DNA of 64,000 nucleotides from Helicoverpa zea (lineage: Eukaryota; Arthropoda; Insecta; Lepidoptera; Noctuidae). The position numbers and the translations under genes were made by a program. The stretch spans positions 1,984,001-2,048,000 of the forward strand of contig NC_061479.1 in NCBI RefSeq assembly GCF_022581195.2. The letters are read 5' to 3'. Positions 22,332 through 37,300 of this stretch are shown piece after piece (within the stretch, counting starts at the first letter, position 1; every line of letters starts with the position of its first letter). The notes beneath the pieces are model-generated. The model searched no databases and was not told where the DNA came from. It saw nothing but the letters and a program-made list of their open reading frames with translations.

Positions 22332-25300
22332 GTATGTATTTAAACTTACTAATAAATATTATAAAGTTCAAAATTTGTTTGCTTGAACTATGCGCTTTGG
22401 AACTACTGATCCAATTTAAGGAAAATGCAGTGTTAGTTAGCCTATTTATTGAGGCCGGCTGTAAGTGTGATCCTGTCATGACTAGTTCCTCAGGGTTTCG
22501 GAAGCCACGCTAAATTACTTGGTCCCGACTGTAATTTGAACAACTATGGCAGTCGTTAACTGAGTATTCAGAAGCCATGTAGTCTGATAACCAGTTCTGC
22601 TAAGAGGTATTGGGCTGAGAAGGTCAGATAGGCAAACGCTCTATGTTGCACACTGGTACACAGCTGCATCTGGTTATACTGGAACTTTCCTTTTTTCTCA
22701 GGGTCTGGAGCCAGAATCCTTATTATTCAGAGACGGCAGAAGAAGGATAGACATGGTCTTAGCTTATGAAGAAGAAGACTACGGAGTCATGACTGAAAAT
22801 GAAGCGCGGAAACGGGAACATAGAAGAACATTCCAGGTAAGATAAAAAAATAATTATTTATTTTTCAAAAATACTTCCAGCGAATTGAGAAACTCCTCCG
22901 CTTTGGGAAGTCGGTTAAAAACAGGTCAGATGACGCTTCACTGTATATCTTTACTAATATGTATTATAAATGCGAAAATAACTCTGTCTGTCCGGCTTTC
23001 ATGCTTTAACTATTGAACCGATTTAAATGAATCCTTACACAGGATAGTCTGGGCTACTTTTTATCTGGGTGCCTATTTGCGCTCTCGTAAACCTTGCAAG
23101 CTCAGGGAATGAACATGAGACAGCGACGTTTTGGAGGAGTGTATACCTGAGTATCCTAATCAAAAATTCTTTATTAGCATTCCATATGTTATAACAGGTG
23201 GTACATTTAGATTAGCGACAATATGGACCCTATAGGGCACAGCTTAAAGAAGTACGAGAGTATTTACTAATAAGCTAGTGTTAAAACTCTTTTAACGTGT
23301 CCAAAACTACTGAACAGATAATATCTTAAATTAATAGATTAAAGTTAAAGAAAAAGTCCCGAGACTTTAGGATGAAAACAACTATGACACAATACAGCAC
23401 CTGGTTAGACCAAAAAAGCACCACAACATAAAATAGGTACCACAATAGAAAAAGGCTGGGTAGATAAAAATAACATTATATATCTTCCGTTCTCAGGAAA
23501 ACTTAGTAAAAGAAGGTCTAGAATTAGAACTAGAGAACAAATGCCTGTCTTTCGACGAAAAGACCTGGTTTCTGAAGATACACATACCTTGGAAGACGGA
23601 GATGAGACTGGCAGAGGTGATCGGCATGAAACTACCCACCAAACGGTTTATTACTATTTCTGTTAGAGCTTGGGTGAGTATCTTTTAGATAGAGCATACA
23701 TTGTATGTCTGTTTTCATACTTGACTGGATCCAGATTTTCTAAATGATTCGGTATCTAGTTTAGTCAAGTTAAATAGCTTTCAAAAATATACTACTACTA
23801 TAAAATATACTATATCTCTAAATCGAAAGAAGTATCGCGTTTGACTGAAAAAAATCTAAAATCAATCCTAAATCTAATAATAGGAATCGATTTTATCTAG
23901 TGGCATAGGAAAATGATACAAAATGAAAGAGCTGGACTGGTTTTGCTAAGATTCAACGTACATAGTAGACATCTCAAGCATGCCAAAATGCCACTCAATT
24001 TTAAAGACTGCTTAAGCAACATTCCTCATTGTCGTTAATTTCTGGGACAGAAATACTGTCTGCAACTTAAACTTAGTAATGTGTTTCGAGTTTCCTATTT
24101 TATTTTTCTTCCTACTGCACAAAATGTATCAAACATTTTTAAATCCATAAACTGAAATTGCTAAAATATTACAGAGCGACGAAAAACAAGCAGAAAAAGA
24201 CAAACGCTGGCACTCAAAATGGCGTCGACGATGGAAACAGCTGTACGAGTACGAACATTCTAGAATAGGACCCGAACCTTCCTTCTATGGCGCCACTGAT
24301 CAGAGGGGAGCTAGGAGAGAGGAAATGTAAGTATTTGTAGCGTTTATTATGAGGATAAGTTATTTATAAACAACCCGTTAGGTCCTCTTTGGGCTCGTGA
24401 ATAAAATCTTTTGCTTTGGCTGAAAGGCATTGTCAGACACCTAAAGTGTTTGTGTGTGTGTGTGTGTGTGATTGCTGTGCTCGGTGTCTCGGGTTCGGGG
24501 AGAGCCGAAATATGTGGCTTAAGAAACTTTCACAGAGCATCCCGGATTCCGTAAGTTAGTGATTAATACACCGTGCCTCGGAGAGCACGTTAACGTAGGT
24601 CCTGCTTGTGATCTCTCCGGTGGTGTCGGATTGTCGTCCCATCGCGCGCAGAGAGTGAGTGAATAGTGAGTGCACCGCAGTCCAAGCATATGTGCCTGCA
24701 CTGTAATATGTCCTGCAGCTGGCTGATTTCTTTATATGAGAACAGCCGCCTTGGCCGACATGGAACCCCCGGTCCTAAGACCTACTCGTAATTCATCAAT
24801 GTTTTTTTCTTTGTTTTCAGGTTTTTAGTAAAAGACCGACACACACAATTTTCACCGGCACAAAGAAGTTTACTAGTCATGCAAATTTTGCTCAGAGCTA
24901 AATATGATAACAACGAAACAAAGGTATGTACAAGATTCTGATCATAGTTATCATCAACCTTTTCTGTCACAGAGATGGAATGAGCGTTAATCACCACGCT
25001 TGTTCACGGATTGGTGATTTCAAACTTTAAAGCCCAGGTTTGCTCAAGATATTTTCCTTCTTTACTAGTCATAAATAAAAGGAAATACATGAATCTAACC
25101 GACACACTCACCTGTACTTAAGAGGATTAACCATACGCATCCGCGACTGAAAATGCTGAGAATGAGCCAAGCCCTTTTCCTACTACCTCTATATTCGTTC
25201 GGTATCTTTAAGGGTGCAGCTGAGTATCAGTGTGCCACATGCAGCGACTGCCTGTCTGACCTCCTCAACCCGGTTACACGGGTCCAAAACTCCTTGACTT

Positions 25301-28300
25301 GGCAGGACCTTCTGACTACCAGTAACAACCGCCAGTGATCTACTACTACTAACTCAAGGTGCCTTCAAAAGCACTGAAGAACACCATGATAAAATGGACA
25401 CCCATCCAAAGACGGAAGAAGTTATTACTAACATCAGTATTAACATTTCAGATGGGAATCCGAAGACTACTAAACGACGGTACATATACCGCGTGTTTCC
25501 CTCTACACGAAGGGAGATATGAAGTCGACATGTCTGATGGCAGTGTTACTGATAGAAGAGTAAGTAGTTCCATAGTTAAATAAAGACATGTAACTTTCTC
25601 CGAACATAGTATTATAATGTTCTTCTAGCAAACAATTGAACTATTAAGTATGCTCTAAGATTAAAATCGGTATACTGCAAAATGGGGATTGATCCTACAA
25701 TATTTTCTTTGTATAGGATATAATAATATACCTAAGACATTTCATAATAGATTATTTTATTTCAACATTGAATTTTGGAATTTTTTATGGTGCTGCAAAA
25801 ATGTTTAAAAATCAAAGCCGTTTTTATTGAAATTGTATTGGCCAAATTTTCCATTCAGCATTACTACACAAATACAGTTTCGTCCAATTGCTTTACCGCT
25901 CTAAAGTCCGCAATTGGTCGACTTACGTAAGCGCTGTGTTTAGTTCTTACTTTTTGGCTTTTGTTTGACGAAAACTGATCAAACACAATTTTCATATGCA
26001 TGTACTTACATTATCATTACATACACATACAAGTAAAAGTAAGGCTAATCCACTTTCGAGAAATAAGATATGTCCAACAAAACGATTATATTTTCCAGCT
26101 TCTATACCTAGAATGGGCCCGACCTTGCAAGTGGTATAAAAAGCAGCCTCTCTGGCTAGTTCGAAGGTACTTCGGTGATAAAATAGGCCTATATTTTTGC
26201 TGGCTAGGGTTTTACACCAAAATGTTATACGCCCCGGCTATAGTTGGGACTCTTTGCTTTCTATACGGCCTAGCCAGTATGGATTCTCAGGATAATATAC
26301 CTAGGTAAGTTTATATGCCTAGCCTTTTCACGAGTATTTTGGGGTTGACTTTCAGTCTACCTGCGACAACTGCGTATGTGGTCTCCGGTTCGATTCCTGA
26401 ATTTGAGCCGACATTGCTTTGTGGCTTCAAGAAACTTTCAAAAAACATCCTGAAAGTTGGTGACAGATACACACGTGTATCAGAGAGCACGTAAATGTCG
26501 ATCCCGCTTGTGATCTCTATCCGGTGGTATCGGATTGCCGTCCCATCGTGCTATGAGAGTAAAGGAATAGGGAGTGCACCTGTGTCCAAGCAAATATGCC
26601 TGCACTATAATATGTCTTGCGCAGCTGACTGAGCTCCTTAGAGTGATATGAAAAAAGGCAGCTTTTCTCCCCAATTTTTAACCGATTTCGATTAACTCAG
26701 TCTAGCCGATTTTACTCTTCTTTTCTTTTATTTACCACTCTTGATTATGGTCATCACTTCAGGTGTTACTGGCAAGCTTGTAAGATTTTTAATATAACTT
26801 CTTTATCCTCAGCAAAGAGATCTGTGACTCCAAAGGCCCTGGAAACACGACACTCTGTCCTCTTTGCGACAAAGCCTGTAAATATCAGACTCTATCAGAC
26901 TCCTGCCTGTTTGCGAAGCTCACGTATTTATTCGACAATCCTGCTACCGTGTTCTTCGCTATTTTCATGTCTTTTTGGGGTAAGTGTCTTCTAAAATAAG
27001 TTTAGTATGAGTTTAAATATACTATTCAGCTGCTCACTTCTCCGTTATTAAATTTTTACCTTCGGATCAACACAACCGATTTCAAAAAGTATTTTACCAA
27101 TAGAAAGGCATATTAGAGTCTTAAGCTATATTTTAAAATTTTATTTGTGGTTAGCGCATCATGTGTCCTTCTTCGATACTCTTCTAGCTGCCGTCATCTC
27201 ATGAGTAACATTCTTTGTTACCATATCGATATTCACATAGTTCATCCATGGTTTCTATGATCGTCCCCTAACCTTATAATATATCTACTCACATTTATAC
27301 TAAAAAAACAGCCTAGCAACATGATTTTAATTTCTCTACATCACATGCTTATACTATGATAACTTATCTTGACTATCCTCATATTTCTTTATTACATTTT
27401 CAGCAACTACATTCCTAGAGCTTTGGAAACGCAAGCAGTCAGTCCTAAGGTGGGAGTGGGATATGGGCGGAGTTGATCAGGTAACTTCTTCAAACTTCTT
27501 CTTCTTCCTGCCCTGCCCTGTTTCCAATTTATTAAGGTTCAGTCCAATATCATTTCGGCTTCCATTCCTCTCTTAGATACTACTTTTGAAAATTATATGA
27601 TACAAACCAAACTTTATGTTGGCTGGTAGTTAATATTTGTTTCTTTTCTGTTATCGCAAATTAAAATGTAACGTGGAGGAAGAAACTGTCTTTTGAGATT
27701 CAGGTGCAGCCTAGTTCAGGAGTTCAGAAATTTATGATGAGTGATGTTGGTTCAGATATAAAAAAAACATATTTATTTAAACTACAAACCGATAGTTTGT
27801 CATCTTGTCACGTACTAAAACCTTTTTTTTCCACCAGGATGAAGACCCAAGACCTGAGTTCGAAGCATCAGTAAAGACATACAGGACCAACCCAGTGACC
27901 AGAGAGAAGGAACCTTATTTACCTACGTGGCAGAAAACTATGAAATACGTAGCCAGCAGTTCTGCAGTACTATTCATGGTAAAATTCTAAAAAACACGGT
28001 TTAGAAATCTTTGTAAGAATTTCCTAACAAGTCCAAACAAAGCTATGATACGATGTTACATCATGAAGTTCCGGTTCATATCATTCGGCTCCATCATCAG
28101 ATCGGTTCGATAGTACCATATTATAAGCTGCCTATTTCCATGACGCTCTGATTCTTGGAAGATGGTTGGTTGGATGGTGGTTGGTTATTTACCTAAGGTT
28201 CCATTACATAGTTACACACAACGTCGTCAATCTAGCCTTAACGAGTTCTTCCGTGTTTTGAAAGGCACGTTTTTGTACGTCCTGGCTGCCCTTTGAACAT

Positions 28301-31300
28301 CTTTGGCAGTCGTCACTGGTAATCAGAAGCCAGAAAGTCTGACAACCAAAGTATCGTGTGGCCTCTAACTGGGTTGAGGAGATCAGATAGGCAGTCACTC
28401 CATGTTACACACTGGTATTCAGCTACCTCTAGTTAGACTGGAAGCCGACCCCAACATAGTCAAGAAAAGGCTAGGCAGATGATAATTTTCTTTTTTCTTT
28501 CAGATAGCCATAGTAATGGGGGCAGTTTTAGGCACCATAATCTACAGAATATCTATGGTGTCAGTCATCTATGGTGGTACTGGCTTCTTCATACAACGGC
28601 ACACGAAGATATTTACTACCATGACTGCTGCTATCATCAATTTAATCATTATTATGATACTGACCAGGGTAAGTCACACAATGATAATTTGGTTTTCTCA
28701 TGACCTGCTTTCGAAAAGGGTGGAGGGAAAACAAAGCAAAGGGTTCTAAAGAAAAAGGTTTCCGATTAATTGAGAACACCCTCCTTTTTTGAAGTCGGTT
28801 AAAAGCCTCTAACTAATAAAAAATGATAAGATAACGCCTCATATCTGATATCAAGAATGACATTTTATATTGAACAAGTTGTGCCCCGCGGTTGCACCCA
28901 CTTCTCGAAGGGAAGTACTTTCCGCACCCAGAATAAAAGTAGCCCATGTCTTTTCTCGGGCTTTCTCAAGCCAAATTTCATTACAATTGATTTAGCAGAT
29001 TTGGCGTTGAAGTCCAAGGCGTTGAAGACAGGTAGTAACTTTCGCAATTATATTATTAGTAAGAATTTCCCTCACCACCATAAAAAGACAACTCAAAGTT
29101 CAACCCATTTTTAACCGACTTCCCTAAGTCAAATCATTAATTTCATGTAGGCCTTTAGAAGCACTTATGAACGTCAAAAATATAACTTAGTTTGATACTA
29201 GTTAACAGGGTCTCAATGAACAACCTAAAGAAACAGGGTCTCAATTCAGATGTTTTTTCCAGATATATGCAAAAGTAGCTGTGTACTTAACCAATATGGA
29301 GAACCCACGAACTCAAACTGAGTATGAAGACTCATACACGTTCAAAATATTCTTCTTTGAATTCATGAACTTCTATTCTTCTCTCATATATATCGCATTT
29401 TTTAAGGTAAGTCTAGAATTTTTCTAAAAATGTTTTGTCCTGTTTTGTCTAGTGTATAATACCTTAGCTTTTAATTTTCTTTTCTTAAAACTGAGACCTC
29501 CCATATGTACCCTCATGCATTCTTTTATATTCTCGCCCAGTGTACTCAATCTGTGTTATCATTACATGTAAATATTATCTTTTGAACTTCCTTACAAATT
29601 CCTTTATGTTCTCTCTTATGTAATACACCTGTTAACACCCCCCCCCCTGTCCCCTATGAACTCCCTTTATATTCTGTCTCTATATACTCCCTTATCTACT
29701 CCCTTCTGTACTCCATTATATACACCTTTTACGTATCCCCTTTTCCTCAGTCAGTCTTCGGTCAGTATCTATCTATCTCACCATTTATGTACTCTCCCTG
29801 CTATCTACATACTGTCATACCTTATTCACTTCCCATACATATCGACGGGTAAAAGGCAAAAGGGGTCAAGCGCCACAGATCATATTGTTCAGGAGAGTAA
29901 AAAGAAAGTTTTAAAAAATAATATCTCTTTATTGCTTTATTGAATCACATAACAATCTTCAGAAAAGTTTACTAAAATGTTCTTTAATAATTTTACATCA
30001 AAATAAGCCTGAGATCAATAGTTTCAAAGATAGATGTCGCTTGACCCCAGGTTTTAACCATGTTTATCGCTTTCGCGAGGGGTCAAGCACCAATATTTAA
30101 TGTTGGAATATTTAGATTTTGGCCTAAGCTCCAGGCGCTGGCGCGCGCTTAGTGGATCAAATGCAACGTAATGAAAATAAAATTATTTAAGAAAGGGGCC
30201 AAGAGCCAATTATGTTTAGTTGACAATTTTTACTATTGGTGTAAGCGACGTTATCTAGACACACGGCAGTGTGTCCGCCAAGTTCGAGCAAAAAAAGCGA
30301 CACACCGGCCGTGGGTTATATTACACGAACCATTTCAGGCCAAATTCGACCCCCCTGTAACTCAAAATCTATTTTATTTACGCATATCAAATTTCTAGTA
30401 TCTGTTGAGACCCCCTCACTTATCTAAAATACAAAATTTCATTAATATACCTATTGTAGGTCTTGAGATATTGACGTCAGAAAATCGCTATTTTTACTAT
30501 ACACTCACTGACTGATTCACTGATTCACTTATTCACTTATTCACTGACTCACTCATCAAAAACCTAGACCACTTCCAATGGTCGTATTGACTTGAAATTT
30601 GGCATGGAGGTAGGTCTTTATGTCAAGGTAAAGGGAAAAATCTGAAAATGGCCAAGTGTGAGTCGGTTTCAAAATAATGAAGGTGTTTTATACCCGGTGT
30701 AAATTTATACCCCTAAGGAACTAAAACGAACTAAATTTATCTATATTTATATAATATATCTTCGAATGGTACAAAGGTTTGTATTTAGTCAAAGTAAAGT
30801 AAAAATCTGAAAACGGCCAAGTGTGAATCACTTTCGAAAATAACGAATGTGTAACTTTGATCCACGAACATAATATATGATAACATGACATGTCAGTCAG
30901 TTGGTAAATCTAGTCCATTTAGTTAATCTAGTTCATTTCTTTGTAAGAAACATAGTGCATATTAAAAAATCTAAAAAATAGTATAAATGAGACATTTCTT
31001 TAACTAACTTCATCATAAGAAAAAAATAAAATAAACAACCTTACAAAAATAAATAAAATCCCACCCAAAACAAAAATGTGAAAGACTGCCAAGTTCGATA
31101 ATATGGGAATGCTTCGCCTATAAAAGAAGTGAGATCTGAATAAGTACCAAGTTCCATACACATGCCTCAGTTAAAAATAGTTACTTTTTAATGATGATTA
31201 CTTGGCAAGTTTTAATAGAAAATTAAATACTTGATTCATTGCGTTTAGTAGGTTTATAACAAGATGTATAAAAACTTGCCAAGTAATCATCATTAAAAAG

Positions 31301-34300
31301 TAACTATTTTTAACTGAGGTATGTGTATGGAACTTGGTACTTATTCAGATCTCACTTCTTTTATAGGCGAAGCATTCCCATATTATCGAACTTGGCAGTC
31401 TTTCACATTTTTGTTTTGGGTGGGATAGTTATTAAACAAATAAAATAAAAATGGATACAAACGACATATTTACTTCTAATGTTGTTTTTAAAATTATGCC
31501 AAATGACAAGGCGATACAAAAACGTAATACACCAAATGGTCCTTCAACCAAGCAAGGCAAAGTTGGTGTCGCTTGAGCACTTTTGGCAAGTATCGATTTG
31601 GCACTTCAGTACAAATAATTCTTTGGTGCAAGTGACTTTTTTTCATGCTAGGAAAACGATATTACGACCATTCGAAAGAGAAAAAATAGTAGAGTTGGGG
31701 TCAATAAAAAAGTTAAAATCGCAAAATGTGGCGCTTAACCCCTTTTGCCTTTTTACCGTCGATATGTTCGCGCATGTTTATCCTTCCAGGGCCGCTTCTA
31801 TGACTACCCAGGCGACGACCAAGCTCGCAGATCAGAATTCCTGAAGCTGAAGGGCGATATCTGCGACCCAGCCGGGTGTCTCTCCGAACTGTGCATACAA
31901 CTAGCCATCATCATGATTGGCAAGCAATTCGTCAACAACTTCGTCGAGCTCGGATACCCGTACGTACGTGTGTGTGCGTGCATGTCTTTATAGTAGCGAA
32001 ACAAAGAAAAACAACAGAAAAATTAAATTATGGGAAAAAAAACGCTTTTAAAACGTGCCAAATAGGTCCAATGCAGCAGTAGGTAAAACGCGTTTTAGCG
32101 GGTGAAATTATTATTCATGAGTGAAATGCGTTTTAGTGGGTTAACAGCGATTTATAGCGTGAAACGCGTTTTAGTGAGTGGTAGGCATTTTAGTGGGTGA
32201 AAAGCTATAACGCGGGTGAAATACTTTATGGCAGGTGATACACACTATGAACACACTGTAGTAGATGAAATATGTATTGTTGGGTGAAACGCGTCATAGT
32301 GAGTAAAACGCGTCTAAGCAGGTGAAATTAGAATTGACGGGTGAAGAGCGTTTAAGTAGGTGAAATGAGAATTGACGGGTGAAATGTGGTTAGTGCGTGA
32401 AACACAATTTAGCGGGTGAAACACACTGTAGTGGGTGAAAAACCCAGTAATGGATGAAACACACTGTAGTTGGTGAAACACACTATAGTGGGTGAAGTGG
32501 GTGAAGATGAGAATTCGTGAAGCTGAAAGGCGACATCTGCGAGCCAGCCGGGTGTCTCTCCGAGCTGTGCATACAACTAGCCATCATCATGATCGGCAAG
32601 CAATTCGTCAACAACTTCGTCGAGCTCGGATACCCGTACGTACGTGTGTGTGCGTGGATGTCTTTATACTAGCGAAACAATGATTTATTCAACGCAAGAC
32701 AAAAGTAGGCCAAAAATCGTAAAAAAATGTGCCAAATAGGTCCAATTCAGCATTAACACCCTTTTAAGCAGGTGAAATTAGAATTGACGGGTGAAATCCG
32801 TTTTAGTGGGTGGAACGCTCTATAGTGGGTGAAATGCTCTATAGCTGGTCAAGAGCTATATAGTGGGTGACGTACTGTAGTGGATTAAACGCGATTTAGT
32901 AGTTGAAATAACTACTAACGGTTGAAATGCTTTTTATTAGGCGAAACCTCATTTTAATGAGTGAAACGCTTTATGTATGGGCACATTTAGTAGGTATTGG
33001 TGGGTGAAACGACGATACGGGAGGTCAAATACGTTAAAGTTTATGAAATTGATATTTTTACATACAAACTTAAATTATGGTAGCTGTTTCCTTGTCAGTG
33101 TGGAGTGACAAACAAACAAACGAATTTGTTCCCGTACTCAGTATTTTGAGGATACTGTTATATTTATAAACAAACCAATCAAAATGTTTATTATTTTCGT
33201 GTTGAAACAAAACAAACGTGTCTATTGTTTTGGGCTACTTTAGTACTATCAGCAAAAAAATAAGTTTAAAGATTACTTTTTCAATTTTAGTTAACATATA
33301 CATATATATATAGTTGCAGGATATTTCTCTTTTGATATATCGGCGTATGGAAATCTTTTAATTAGTCGTGGTGGCCTAGTGGGTAAAAGACCAACCTCTC
33401 AAGTATGAGGGCGCGGATTCGATCCCAGGTCAGGCAAGTACCAATGCAACTTTTCTAAGTTTGTATGTACTTCTAAGTATATCTTAGACACCGATGACTG
33501 TGTTTCGGATGGCACGTTAAACTGTAGGTCCCAGTTGTCATTGAACATCCTTGACAGTCGTAACGGGTAGTCAGAAGCCAGTAAGTCTGACACCAGTCTA
33601 ACCAAGGGGTATCGGGTTGCCTGGGTAACTAGGTTGAGGAGGTCAGATAGGCAGTCGCTTCTTGTAAAGCACTGGTACTCAGCTGAATCCGGTTAGACTG
33701 GAAGCCGACCTCAACATAGTTGGGAAAACGCTCGGAGGATGATGATGGAAATCTTTTAATTAGTATACTTGCTGTTTTTTTCGGTTTCACCCGGGGTCGG
33801 GACAAATTCTTAACGTGGCCGTAAAAAATACTATGATGTATGAAATTAAAAGTAGGAAATTATTGAACGCTCCTTCCTGCGATCTTAGTTTCGATAAAAA
33901 TAGCCACCCTTTTATCTCAATCGAAGAAAAAAGCTACAGAAACTCAGTTTTCCATTTCCGATAATAAAATTAAGGTTTATAAAAATGCTCATAAATTCAG
34001 GTTCCTCCTTTAAAATCTATTTTGCCGACGATACAAGAACAATATACCAATTAAAACATCACCAAGTTAATTTTCTGTCAACCAAGAGTGTTCGTTAATC
34101 GAGTGTTAAACGTCTATATTAATTTATACGTATTAAGACGTAGAAAAAATAACTAAGCATGGGCTATGGAGAACTAAAAACTATCGAGTGTGAATTTCAT
34201 AAAAGTTGCTGCGTTATTATTGGGTATGGTAATAAACTTGCAAGTTTTTAAGCAAACTATTTTAAGTTATATTTGATTCACGAATACTTTAGTGCCTGAG

Positions 34301-37300
34301 AAAGAATATAGGCTACTTTTAATCTCTTGCGTTACTTAAGTTGTTCTTTGGAAAGGTGACTGGCACCACGTGGGACAGCTAGTTTCAATTATGTTGTAGT
34401 AGTATTGGTCTTATTTATGTTAATTCATCGCATAATAGGCGTTCAGATTGTTTTACAGCCACGGCGGCTGTTGTCTAAGGAAATCAGCCAGCTGCGCAGG
34501 ACATATTATGGTGCACAAGCATTAGTGCAGACACATGTGCACTCTCTGTTCCTTCACTCTCACAGCGCGATGGGACAACAATCCGACACCACCGAACAGA
34601 GATCACAAACAGAAACCGGCTGGGTTTCTGTTTACTCTCCAAGGCACAGGATATTTTTAAACTAGTGTTCCTCGCCGTTTTACGCACGTCCTGGGAAACT
34701 TATCCTGATACCCTGATAATAAATGTATAAAGCCGTAGGTAGTGTACCTTCCCAACAATGAAATCTTTCTTCAGATCGGTCAGTACTTTCGGACCCTTAT
34801 ACCTTTTCTACATATTACCCTCTATTAACCCAATATCCTCTTCATCCTCAGGAAGTTCCACAACTGGTGGCGGCAGAGGTCCCACAGAGCTGTCACCAGA
34901 GACCTGAGTAAGCCCCACATGGCCTGGGAACAGGATTATCACCTCCAAGACCCTGGAAGACTGGCACTGTTCGATGAATACTTGGAAATGAGTAAGTATT
35001 TGAGTTCTGAGAATCAGAAAAGTTAAGATGTTTTGTGTCAGGAAAGCTGGTGAGCATGTACATTTACACACACAATTATTTTTACTTTGTATTGTAAGCT
35101 CGGGAGCGGTCGGTAGTTACCGAGACATACAAAGACATTTTACACATACAACTATGGCTAACCCGTAAGAACGAAAGTACATTAAAATATCTGTAGAACT
35201 ACTACTACTTCCAATACCTGGATAAAAAGTACCTTTAAGTGCCACCTATCTCCATGTGAAATTCATGAAAATTTCCAAATAAAAGTCCAGCTAATTTGCG
35301 TGAAACTGAAAGTAGGACTAATCTGCCTGAACATAGACATGTAAAAACCTTAGAAGTAGGAGGTGGGCATAGGATACGTTTTATCCCCATTGGAATACGG
35401 GAAGTATTTCTCTGGAGACATAGATGAAACTGCGGATTGAAGCTAATACTTTAACCAAATAAATCTCCATTTATTTCCAGTCCTCCAATACGGTTTTGTC
35501 ACTCTCTTCGTGGCGGCGTTTCCCCTGGCACCACTCTTTGCTCTCCTGAACAACATTGCTGAAATACGCCTGGATGCTTACAAAATGGTCACTCAAGCAA
35601 GAAGGCCGCTTGCTGAAAGAGTAGAGGATATTGGCGCTTGGTAAGTACTTCTTCATCAGGCTTTTTTATTGTCCTACTGTAGAGTACAGGCCGTGTTTTG
35701 AAAGCCAAGTTAAATTGTCCCGGCAGTTATTTAATTAATGTCTTTTTCAGTCGATATGGGTAGTCTTGTTGCTCAAGGTATACTTAGGAAGTAAATAATA
35801 AATAACTTACAAACTTATATTGGAATTTGCCTAATAGCCTTAAAATTATGATTTATTTCAGTAGCTCCTTGATAAAAGTTATTGTGAGACAAATTATAAA
35901 AACTTGTCTTTTTTTTTCAGGTATGGGATTCTAAAAGGGATTACATATGCAGCTGTCGTCTCAAATGTAAGTACATAGATACATAACCATTGTATTAAAA
36001 TGATTGAAACCAGTATTTAAGTCCGAAAAAGTCAGAAGCCTGAAAGTCTGATAACCAGTCATACCTACATAGTAGTAGGTATCAAATTGCCCGGGTAACG
36101 GGGTTGAGAGGCACTCACTAAAAGTAGCTCGTTGATACTCAGCTGCATCCTATTAGACTGGAAGCCGACCCCAACATAGTTGGGAAAATTTAACGCAGAT
36201 GATGACTTGATTTTTCTTCTTTCTCCTTTCAGGCGTTCGTGATAGCATATACCAGCGATTTTATACCGCGTATGGTGTACAAATATGTTTACTCACCGGA
36301 TAACACGTTAGCTGGGTACATCGATCATTCATTATCATGTAAGTTAAACTTGGTTAAATATTTCTTCTTTTGATAAACTGCAGGTCTGATTACCATTATG
36401 CTAAATAACTTCTATTTTGCGAGAGTGAGGTTTCAGAATTGCAAAGTTGGAAAAAAACAATAGAATCTTTCCTCTTCTCTTCTTGTCCCATCTAAAGGTT
36501 CTTCAAAAGGGTCTTCAAAAATCGCTCCCAGCGAAAAGATTGCTAATTCTGTCACTTTAAGTGTAGTTTATAAAGCATACTATATCTATCTACTGGTTAT
36601 ATACCTAGTATACAAAAAAACTACCAGCCGTCAGTAGAACGAAGCATTTCTTTCATCAGAAGGTTGCGTGTTCATATCACGTCGGGGTCACCAATTTAGA
36701 TGGTGGGGGTGTCGTGTCCAGAGATAAGTAAATAAATCGAATACTATAGTTCGGCCATTCAGAGAATGCGTTCCTGACACGTCGCGATTGAACTGACGAC
36801 GTAACTTTGCAATGGCGTTGCAGTTACGATAAAAATATTTTTGCTGGTTGTTTACCGTTTTAACAATTGAGGAGCATTAAAACAACATTATTATATCAAT
36901 AATCAATGAATGTTATTACGTCGTCAGTTCAATCGCGACGTGTCAGGAACGCATTCTCTGAATGGCCGAACTATAATTAATACACTTTTATTTTCTGACT
37001 CCAGATAGGTTACATACGATTTGGTACAATATTTAGTAGCGTGCGTTGGTAGTGCGATATACGGGACAACTGGGGAGGCGAACACAATGCAAGTACAGTA
37101 TGAACAATATTGATGCGTCAACAATTAGTGTAGGTCCCACTACAAGCACTTGCACTAAGCGCTACTAATTTTCTTCTTAATGTGCTGAGATAAACTACCA
37201 GCCATAAGCAGAAGGAATCGTTCTTGTTTAAGCATAGGAACCGGCTAAAATAGGACTCTGTAACAACCATCTATCAGGAAAGATTTACTTGTTTGGTTTT

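Larger units (their letters stand above)
29838..31766. mobile_element. 1.9-kb inverted-repeat DNA element, no transposase
   Basis: ATCGACGGGTAAAAGGCAAA at 29841 with the following AGGGGTCAAGCGCCACA block returns inverted at 31724-31763 (TGTGGCGCTTAACCCC, TTTTGCC, TTTTTACCGTCGAT), giving terminal repeats of about 38 nt. ATAT is on both sides. Inside are a 75-codon frame (30171-30398), a tandem cactgattcacttattcact stretch, a repeat with the ggccaagtgtgagtcggttt core, and a large foldback. Its right end lies 24 bp before anoctamin exon 18. The superfamily is not assigned. Confidence 0.75.

Noticed and set aside
29640..29760. Repeated ctccctt/tatactccc stretch as a regulatory array
   Set aside because: Looks like low-complexity pyrimidine sequence near a poly-C run; no regular unit or known motif.
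30171..30398. FLYWCH zinc-finger gene
   Set aside because: Only a loose pattern match in a 75-codon frame; conserved spacing not met. Listed only as doubtful.
32507..32636. Functional mutually exclusive exon 18b
   Set aside because: It lacks the first 15 codons and a polypyrimidine acceptor; kept as a truncated duplicate unless RNA shows otherwise.
32090..33060. CRISPR-like array of repeats
   Set aside because: Units are diverged, spacing is irregular and there are no unique spacers. It is a eukaryotic minisatellite.
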